From Elusimicrobium sp. (lineage in GTDB: Bacteria; Elusimicrobiota; Elusimicrobia; Elusimicrobiales; Elusimicrobiaceae): a DNA stretch of 36,043 nucleotides. The notes under the pieces were generated by a model. It ran no database searches. It was not told the DNA's origin and saw only the letters and a list, made by a program, of their open reading frames with translations. The translations under genes and the position numbers were made by a program. Positions 31,082 through 36,043 of this stretch are shown here, piece after piece (position 1 is the first letter of the stretch; each line of letters begins with the position of its first letter). The DNA lies in the NCBI GenBank assembly GCA_015062115.1, contig SUVG01000006.1, positions 94,942 to 130,984 of the forward strand, given 5' to 3'.

Positions 31082-31879
31082 ATGCATATTGTAGCCTGTG
31101 TGAAACAGACCCCCAAATCTGACAATGTAAAAATAGACCCCGCCACCGGTTGTTTAATCCGTTCCGGTGCGGCCAGTGCCATGAACCCGTTTGACGAATA
31201 CGCCTTGGAAGAAGCCGTGATGCTCAAAGAAGAATTGGGCGGCACGGTATCCGTCATCACCATGGGCCCGCCCCAGGCCGAAGCCGTCCTGCGCGACAGT
31301 ATCGCCCGCGGGGGGGATAAAGTCTATCAATTAGGCGACATGGCTTTTGCCGGATCCGACACTTGGTCTACCAGTTATGCGCTTTCCAAAGGTATCGAAA
31401 AAATCGATTCCCTGGAAAAAGTGGACTTGGTTATTTGCGGTAAACAAACCAACGATAGCGACACCGGCCACATCGGCCCGCAGGTATCCGCATGGCTTAA
31501 TTGGCCCAATGCGGCATTTGTAAAAAAGGTGGTTTCGGTAAACGATAAAAGCATTACGGTGGAACGCTTGACCGAAGACGGCAGCGAAGTGGTGGAACTT
31601 CCTTATCCGTGTGTGATTAGCGTGGTAAAGGATATCAATTCTCCCCGTGTGCGCAGTGTAAAAGGCCGCATGGCCGCCAAACGCGCCGAAGTAACCAAAT
31701 GGACGGCCGACGATATCGGCGCGGATAAAAACAAATTGGGAGTAAAAAACTGCCCTACGCGCGTGGTTAAATCTTTCGTACCGCAACGCGAACTTTGCGC
31801 CACGGCCGTAGAAGGGGCCACCGCCAAAGAAAAAGCCTCCAATCTGGTTGATTTGTTGAAGGAAAACAAATACATTTAA
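31082..31879 (+). CDS. etfB: Electron transfer flavoprotein beta subunit
   Basis: The smaller Etf subunit (265 aa), binding nucleotide and carrying electrons between the upstream acyl-CoA dehydrogenase and its redox partner together with EtfA. Seen: the N-terminal HIVACVKQTPKSDNVKIDP, the NPFDEYALEEAVMLKE helix, VSVITMGPPQAEAVLRDSIARG, DMAFAGSDTWSTSYAL, LVICGKQTNDSDTGHIGPQVSAWL, and the C-terminal recruitment arm. The MGPPQA and AFAGSDT-type motifs match clostridial Bcd-associated Etf, some of which bifurcate electrons from NADH to ferredoxin; whether this one does cannot be settled by eye. GAGGAG in the end of the dehydrogenase gene is the ribosome site; the gap is 2 bp. Confidence 0.95.
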   Translation: MHIVACVKQTPKSDNVKIDPATGCLIRSGAASAMNPFDEYALEEAVMLKEELGGTVSVITMGPPQAEAVLRDSIARGGDKVYQLGDMAFAGSDTWSTSYALSKGIEKIDSLEKVDLVICGKQTNDSDTGHIGPQVSAWLNWPNAAFVKKVVSVNDKSITVERLTEDGSEVVELPYPCVISVVKDINSPRVRSVKGRMAAKRAEVTKWTADDIGADKNKLGVKNCPTRVVKSFVPQRELCATAVEGATAKEKASNLVDLLKENKYI

Positions 31880-31890
31880 GGATTAAATTT

Positions 31891-32877
31891 ATGAAAGATT
31901 TTAGAAATGTTTGGATTTTTGCACAAGCCCAACGCGGTAAATTAAGCCCCACTTCGTTTGAACTTCTTACCGCCGGACGCAAATTGGCCGACGACTTAGG
32001 CGAAAAACTGTGTGCGGTACTCGTGGGTTACCGGGTAAAAGATTTTGCTAAAGACCTTTTTGAACGCGGTGCGGACACGGTTTATGTCTGCGACGACCCC
32101 GCCTTGGAAAACTATGTAGATGATGTTTATGCCAAGGTGCTTGCCGATATGGTAGCCCAATACAAACCCAATAAGTTTTTAATTCCCGCTACCAATTTGG
32201 GCCGTTCTCTTTCCGCCAAAACGGCGGTGTTTGTGGGAACGGGTTTGACGGCCGATGCAACCGAAGTCTTAATTAACAAAGAAGACGGGCAACTCCATGC
32301 CACCCGACCTACTTTCGGGGGGAACTTAATGGCCACCATTACCTGTGCCAATACCCGCCCCGAAATGTGTTCTCTGCGCCCGATGTCTTACGACAAAGCC
32401 CCCGTGGTTGCGGGCCGCACGGGCGAGGTGGTTTCTTTTGCCTTTGATGCCCAAAAGCATACTTCTTTGGCGAAGTTTTTGGAATTTATCAAAAGCGAAG
32501 GCGACGGATTGGATATTTCCGAAACGGAAGTGATTGTAGCGGGCGGCCGCGGTGTCGGTAAGGCTGAAGGATTTGAACTTTTGAAGAAATTGGCCGACCG
32601 TTTAGGCGGTGCGGTGGCGGCTTCCCGTCCTCCGGTAGATAACGGGTGGATTGATTACCGCTATCAAATCGGCTTAACAGGCCGCACGGTAAAACCGAAA
32701 CTTTACATTGCTTGCGGTATTTCGGGTCAAATTCAGCACATGGCCGGCATGAGCGGAGCCGATGTGGTGGTGGCTATCAACAAAGATGCCGATGCCCCGA
32801 TTATGAAAGTGGCCAATTATGCCGTGCAGGGGGATTTGTATGATGTAATCCCTGCCATGCTGGAAAAATTGAATTAG
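31891..32877 (+). CDS. etfA: Electron transfer flavoprotein alpha subunit
   Basis: The larger Etf subunit (328 aa), carrying the stable FAD. Seen: the N-terminal domain VWIFAQAQRGKLSPTSFELL, LADDLGEKLCAVLVG, KFLIPATNLGRSLSAKTAV, GLTADATEVLI, and the C-terminal FAD fold VIVAGGRGVGKAEGFELLKKLA, GGAVAASRPPVDNGWI, YQIGLTGRTVKPKLYIACG, ISGQIQHMAGM, INKDADAPIMKVANYAVQGD. All standard FAD contacts (GRTVKP, SGQIQH, NKD) are present. AAGGA lies 7 nt before the ATG; the gap to etfB is 11 bp. A strong terminator ends the operon. Confidence 0.96.
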   Translation: MKDFRNVWIFAQAQRGKLSPTSFELLTAGRKLADDLGEKLCAVLVGYRVKDFAKDLFERGADTVYVCDDPALENYVDDVYAKVLADMVAQYKPNKFLIPATNLGRSLSAKTAVFVGTGLTADATEVLINKEDGQLHATRPTFGGNLMATITCANTRPEMCSLRPMSYDKAPVVAGRTGEVVSFAFDAQKHTSLAKFLEFIKSEGDGLDISETEVIVAGGRGVGKAEGFELLKKLADRLGGAVAASRPPVDNGWIDYRYQIGLTGRTVKPKLYIACGISGQIQHMAGMSGADVVVAINKDADAPIMKVANYAVQGDLYDVIPAMLEKLN

Positions 32878-32890
32878 TAAATTCTTGCCA

Positions 32891-32928
32891 ATTAAAAACG
32901 GACGGGTGTTTAGCCCGTCCGTTTTTTT
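32891..32928. terminator. Bidirectional terminator, etfA / minus-strand pilin
   Basis: AACGGACGGG/CCCGTCCGTT forms a 10-bp stem with a 7-nt loop, five A on the left and seven T on the right. Confidence 0.9.
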
Positions 32929-33388
32929 ATCGAATAATAAAACCTTCCTTTCCGTCCAAAGAAACGGCCCCTTCGGCCCGTCCTTGCTGTCTGCAGAATT
33001 TTTTTCCGCTGTCGTTTAGTCCCACGCAAGCCAGCGAACGCATATTGTCCACGGTTTCCAGTAGGTATTGTGCCCGCGCTTGCGTATTTAGTTGGGTAAA
33101 AGACAGTTCCCAACAAGGGGTGTCGGCCTTGGCCGGGGCCCGGCAAACGGCCTGCCCCGTAAAATTTTTTAGTTTTCCTTTTTGCAGATTTTCGGTCAAA
33201 CGGTCGGCCTGTTCCCGGGATAAATCTTTCCCCGAAGAAAAATTTTTCTGCCGCCCCCACAACATAACCACTTCGGTGATGCGTGCATTTTCCACTGCAT
33301 AAAAATAAGAAGGCAACGCCACTGCGCACAAGATGCCCACAATCAGCACGACCACTAACATTTCTATCAGGGTAAAGCCGCGCTTCAT
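32927..33388 (-). CDS. Type IV pilin-like protein coupled to AlbA_2 gene
   Basis: A 153-residue prepilin: leader MKRG, then FTLIEMLVVVLIVGILCA and VALPSYFYAVENARITEVVM; cleavage after Gly4, Glu at residue 9. The globular part has Cys in AVCRAP and TPCWELSF, SLACVGLND and KKFCRQQG, compatible with two disulfides. Unlike the other pilins it is the second gene of an operon: its ATG overlaps the TGA of the AlbA_2 gene (33385-33388), so translation is coupled to that gene. It ends at a terminator shared with etfA. Confidence 0.87.
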   Translation of the reverse strand: MKRGFTLIEMLVVVLIVGILCAVALPSYFYAVENARITEVVMLWGRQKNFSSGKDLSREQADRLTENLQKGKLKNFTGQAVCRAPAKADTPCWELSFTQLNTQARAQYLLETVDNMRSLACVGLNDSGKKFCRQQGRAEGAVSLDGKEGFIIR

Positions 33389-34569
33389 TGTATATCCTTT
33401 AGCACGGTGTCGCGCAGATTTTTTATTTCGCTAGCCGTGATTTGAATCCCAAGCGACCAGGCCGTCTCGTGCAAGAGGTTTTCCAAAATATCGGGGAGTT
33501 TACTGTCCAATTCCGCGAGTGAAACCGCCCTGTCAAAACGCAAATAGTCTTCCAATACGGTGGCTTGGCGTTTGCCCAATAGCGCCCGCAGGGCACGCAG
33601 ATTGTTCATTTTCAAACGGAACTGCAGCGGCCCGCCAAAGCACAGGCGGGATAGAAATTTCCGTGAGGTCACCAAGAAAAGTGCCAAATTTTCGGCCAGT
33701 TTTTCCATGCGTACGGTGCGTGCCGCATGCCCGTTTACCATTTCTTCCGTGGAAACGATTTGTTTGTTCATGACCAACCCGTAAGAGTTAAACTCCGTCA
33801 TTTTATATATGCCCCGTTTGTTGGAGATAACGGTGGCTCCGTCCTGCACCGGGATAAGGGGGAATTCCGGGTCTGCCATGATTCCGTAAGGCGCACGCGT
33901 GGAAGCATACTTAATCAGTTCCGGCAGGCGCTTATAATCGGTTAGCGGTTCCTCGGGGTATAGAGGGACAATGGATAAGGAACAGATTGATTCCCCTTCT
34001 GCCGAAGCCGTATTGGTTTTCAAGTAATTATCAAAATGGCTTTCGGCTTTGTCGCAAAGGATATGACGCAACCGTTCCGATTTTTGGCGGTGGTCTAACA
34101 GCCAGGGGAGTCTTTCGGGGTGAACGATGGCTTCGGGGCGGCTGCTTTGCCCGGTGCGTATGTAGGCTCGTTTCAATTTGCCTACCAAGTGGGGGGTGAG
34201 GTTGCTTTGGGGGATATTGACCACCACAAACATTCTGTCTCCGCGGGAATTTACGCAAATGTTAATATCCACAAACACTACGGGGTCAATATGGGTTTGG
34301 ATAATGTCTTCAATACTGTTACGCATTTTTTCGTGGTAGGCAATTCCAACAAACGGCGGGCAGGGCTTATCGTTTTTATCATCTTGAACCCCGATGATAA
34401 TTGTTCCGCCCAAAGCATTGGCAAAAGAAGCGATGGTTTTGGCAAATTTTTCGTGATTTTTGGGCAATAAGTACTTATAGTCCAACTGTTTCCCTTCGGG
34501 AAGTTGCCGTTTGCAGAAGTTTACTACATCTTGGTAGGTCAGGTCGTGAATCGGTTTATCGAAAAACAT
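33385..34569 (-). CDS. AlbA_2 (Schlafen-type) domain protein
   Basis: A 394-residue cytosolic protein with an N-terminal AlbA_2 domain (about residues 15-140): EGKQLDYKYLLPKNHEKFAK, TIASFANALGGTIIIGVQDD, an IEDIIQTHIDP helix, FVVVNIPQSNLTPHLV and YIRTGQSSRPEA. This pattern occurs in many bacterial putative transcriptional regulators and ATP-binding proteins of the divergent AAA_4 group. The C-terminal region (about 165-394) is unrecognised. The usual GxHD/winged-helix end is not evident. ATG 34569 is chosen because GGGGG lies 7 nt upstream; an upstream in-frame GTG lacks a site. It shares a divergent promoter region with the MgtE_N-CBS gene and is translationally coupled to the downstream pilin. 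Confidence 0.8.
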   Translation of the reverse strand: MFFDKPIHDLTYQDVVNFCKRQLPEGKQLDYKYLLPKNHEKFAKTIASFANALGGTIIIGVQDDKNDKPCPPFVGIAYHEKMRNSIEDIIQTHIDPVVFVDINICVNSRGDRMFVVVNIPQSNLTPHLVGKLKRAYIRTGQSSRPEAIVHPERLPWLLDHRQKSERLRHILCDKAESHFDNYLKTNTASAEGESICSLSIVPLYPEEPLTDYKRLPELIKYASTRAPYGIMADPEFPLIPVQDGATVISNKRGIYKMTEFNSYGLVMNKQIVSTEEMVNGHAARTVRMEKLAENLALFLVTSRKFLSRLCFGGPLQFRLKMNNLRALRALLGKRQATVLEDYLRFDRAVSLAELDSKLPDILENLLHETAWSLGIQITASEIKNLRDTVLKDIQ

Positions 34570-34604
34570 AATTCCCCCGTTGCGTGCCCACAAGCGTTTA
34601 ATTT

Positions 34605-34612
34605 ATTATAAT
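34605..34612. promoter_or_regulatory. Overlapping divergent -10 boxes (ATTATAAT)
   Basis: TATAAT on plus (34607-34612) and TATAAT on minus (34610-34605) overlap in one 8-bp palindromic block between the AlbA_2 and MgtE_N-CBS genes. Predicted leaders are about 30-40 nt on each side. No clear -35 boxes are visible. Confidence 0.5.
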
Positions 34613-34656
34613 ATTATTGAAGTTAAACCCAAAACTTTCAAGGACTTTTATAAAAG

Positions 34657-35409
34657 ATGAACTCTCCCATGCATGCCCTTGCCGGCGTAATAACGGAAAA
34701 ATTCGTGGCTTCCGCTCCCGAAGCCGCGGCTAAAGCCTTGGAAAGTTTGGCTACGCACGAAATTTTACTTTTAATTTCTCCGCTTAAAGCCGCCGTGGTG
34801 GTGGCCGCCTTGAACCCAATGAATCCCGCCAAAGCAGCGGCTGTGTTACGGCGCCTTCCCCTCAAGCAAGCCTCCTATGTGCTTGCCCGGTTGGAAGTTC
34901 CCCAAGCCGCTCGCCTGATGAAAGAGTTTTCCACTCCGTACCGGGAACGCATTTGCGCCGTGTTGGAGCCTTCCTTTGTGCAGGTTTTGCGCGATGCTTC
35001 CGCTTATGCGGCAGACAGCGCCGGTGCGCTGATGCAGACGGATTTTGTGGCCGTCCGGACGGAGGTAAAACTTTCGCAACTGATTGAACGCCTTAAAAAT
35101 CTTCCGCGCAAAAAACTGCCCTCCTTGTGTTTGGTAACCGATAAGGACGGCGTCCTGAAAGGGGTTATCCGTTCGGCAGAGATTGCTTTTTATTCCGCTT
35201 CGTCCGTGGCCGGTTCCGTGATGAGCAAAACCGAAGTGTTACGCCCCGAAGAAAAGGCCGAAACGCTCCGCCAAATTTTTTCCCGTGCCGAGGCCGAGTG
35301 TTTGCCCGTGGTAACGGCGCAGGGGGTTGCGGTCGGCATATTGAATAAATCTTCCTTGCCGTCCGTCAGTGAAGTTAAAAAATCTTTTTGGAAAAAGTTG
35401 ACCGATTAG
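34657..35409 (+). CDS. MgtE_N and CBS-pair protein without channel domain
   Basis: A 250-residue soluble protein corresponding to the cytosolic sensor half of the MgtE magnesium channel. Residues about 10-115 form MgtE_N-like superhelix repeats (LESLATHEILLLISPLKAAV, LNPMNPAKAAAVLRRLPLKQ, ASYVLARLEV). Two CBS motifs follow at about 128-185 (AGALMQTDFVAVRTEVKLSQ and LCLVTDKDGVLKGVI) and about 187-240 (AGSVMSKTEVLRPEEKAETL and CLPVVTAQGVAVGIL). The five-helix membrane channel is absent: an intrinsic terminator follows the stop. It may be a Mg2+- or nucleotide-sensing regulator. AAGGA is 12 nt from the first ATG, a longer spacing than usual; ATG 34669 is an alternative. Confidence 0.82.
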   Translation: MNSPMHALAGVITEKFVASAPEAAAKALESLATHEILLLISPLKAAVVVAALNPMNPAKAAAVLRRLPLKQASYVLARLEVPQAARLMKEFSTPYRERICAVLEPSFVQVLRDASAYAADSAGALMQTDFVAVRTEVKLSQLIERLKNLPRKKLPSLCLVTDKDGVLKGVIRSAEIAFYSASSVAGSVMSKTEVLRPEEKAETLRQIFSRAEAECLPVVTAQGVAVGILNKSSLPSVSEVKKSFWKKLTD

Positions 35410-35431
35410 TTTTGAATCAACCTTATTTTGT

Positions 35432-35459
35432 CCGGGGTCTTGCGGCTCCGGTTTTTTTA
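35432..35459 (+). terminator. Intrinsic terminator after MgtE_N-CBS gene
   Basis: CCGGGGTC/GGCTCCGG (two G-U pairs) with a TTGC loop, followed by TTTTTTT. Confidence 0.82.
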
Positions 35460-35510
35460 TTTCTTTCCGGTATAAAAAAGACTTTACCCACCCTTCGTAA
35501 AAAACTACAA

Positions 35511-35516
35511 TATAAC
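35511..35516 (+). promoter_or_regulatory. Candidate -10 of the last gene
   Basis: TATAAC lies 22 nt before ATG 35539, with TTGGGGA as ribosome site 7 nt from the ATG. The -35 is unclear. Confidence 0.35.
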
Positions 35517-35538
35517 AAAATTTAGTTGGGGAAAATAT

Positions 35539-36043
35539 ATGCTTAATTTAACAAAAGCCGTTAAAGAAACCGTTTATATCAAAATTATTCGCGTTTTCTT
35601 GGCGATGATTTTTCTGGTTGTACCGCTCATCTTTTTTACCGATTTAACTGCCAATCCGTTTTTTGCCCAAAATACGCTTTTATATGTATTGGTTGCGCTG
35701 ATTTACGGCACTTTGGCCGTTAAGTTTTTACGCTCTAAAAACATTGATTTTACCCAAACCTTCTTTGATTTGGCTTTCTTTATTTATGTGCTTGCCTGTG
35801 TGGTGGGGTGGCTGTCGGCTGTTTCGTCGGCCCCGCAGGCCCTCCGGCAGACTATGTTTTACGGCCTTTTGAACTACGGCAGTTTACTTTTTGTCGTATC
35901 GCTCGGGGCGTATATAGTCAGTAAAAATGTGGTTTTTTCCGGCATGATTGAAAGCAAAACCAACTATATTTTGTTGTTCTTGGTATGGGGCGGTTTGTGG
36001 CTTTTATTCCCGGCTCTTAAAACCAATCTTTCCGGCGAGGGAT
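35539..36043 (+). CDS. O-antigen ligase-like polytopic membrane protein, 3'-truncated
   Basis: The first 168 residues of an inner-membrane protein cut by the window end. Five hydrophobic segments are visible at about residues 16-33, 46-64, 74-95, 106-126 and 143-158. The start MLNLTKAVKETVYIKIIRVF is followed by VPLIFFTDLTANPFFAQNTL, which resembles the first loop of O-antigen ligase/WzyC-type proteins, where an aromatic loop links the first two helices. These enzymes join polysaccharide to lipid A core or polymerise repeats on the periplasmic face. The catalytic region of that family lies further downstream and outside the window, so the assignment is tentative. Confidence 0.6.
   Translation, partial: MLNLTKAVKETVYIKIIRVFLAMIFLVVPLIFFTDLTANPFFAQNTLLYVLVALIYGTLAVKFLRSKNIDFTQTFFDLAFFIYVLACVVGWLSAVSSAPQALRQTMFYGLLNYGSLLFVVSLGAYIVSKNVVFSGMIESKTNYILLFLVWGGLWLLFPALKTNLSGEG

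Noticed and set aside
1-36043. CRISPR arrays, tRNA/rRNA genes, insertion sequences, prophage or defence island
   Set aside because: Read through on both strands: no regular direct repeats with spacers, no cloverleaf or rRNA-like stretches, no transposase, integrase or phage structural motifs were seen. The AlbA_2 gene alone is not enough for a defence call.

Overview
The window looks like a host-associated Elusimicrobiota bacterium (Elusimicrobiaceae, gut type). This is an inference from gene content, not a database result. The pointers are six scattered type IV pilin-like genes with short divergent C-termini, the LL-diaminopimelate aminotransferase route to meso-DAP, outer-membrane and lipoprotein genes (diderm envelope), a clostridial-style acyl-CoA dehydrogenase/EtfBA set and moderate GC. 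I see no tRNA, rRNA, CRISPR array, insertion sequence or prophage gene. Coding density is high, and intrinsic terminators are strong and often shared by convergent genes.

Layout. 1-3.6 kb: 3' part of an M42 aminopeptidase, a long transketolase-family enzyme and a PPC/DUF296 protein, probably one transcript. 3.7-4.9 kb: monocistronic outer-membrane beta-barrel protein. 5.0-7.9 kb: queH overlapping an AsmA-family gene. 8-10.2 kb: a lipoprotein gene divergent from a YbdG-type MscS channel. 10.3-14.9 kb (minus): a complete Leloir operon transcribed galM-galK-galE-galT, preceded by cdd. 15.5-18.1 kb: an SGNH esterase and a phospholipase-D-fold lipoprotein. 18.1-18.7 kb: a conserved protein of unknown function. 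18.8-19.4 kb: a pilin gene split by a -1 frameshift exactly at an A-AAA-AAG heptamer. 19.5-22.1 kb: a nitroreductase divergent from dapF-dapL across a perfect inverted repeat. 22.1-26.4 kb: a lone pilin, an FKBP isomerase, guaC and three tandem pilins. 26.5-32.9 kb: a tightly packed operon of a SpoIID-like TPR protein, a GT4 glycosyltransferase, acyl-CoA dehydrogenase, etfB and etfA. 32.9-34.6 kb (minus): an AlbA_2 protein translationally coupled to a sixth pilin. 34.7-36.0 kb: an MgtE_N-CBS protein without a channel domain and the start of an O-antigen-ligase-like membrane protein.

Functional themes are sugar entry (galactose to UDP-glucose/UDP-galactose), envelope building (meso-DAP, glycosyltransferase, AsmA, lipoproteins, O-antigen ligase-like protein), anaerobic acyl-CoA redox chemistry, and a family of pilin-like surface or secretion subunits.

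The observations most worth a second look are: (1) the pilin frameshift at a dnaX-type slippery heptamer; (2) a probable structured small RNA on the minus strand near 23.27-23.41 kb with its own promoter and terminator; (3) a recurring promoter layout in which a -10 hexamer ends about 6 nt before the start codon, predicting leaderless mRNAs, alongside several TGn-extended -10 promoters; (4) the scattered pilin family, including a copy coupled to an AlbA_2 gene; and (5) a SpoIID-like protein lacking the expected catalytic Glu.
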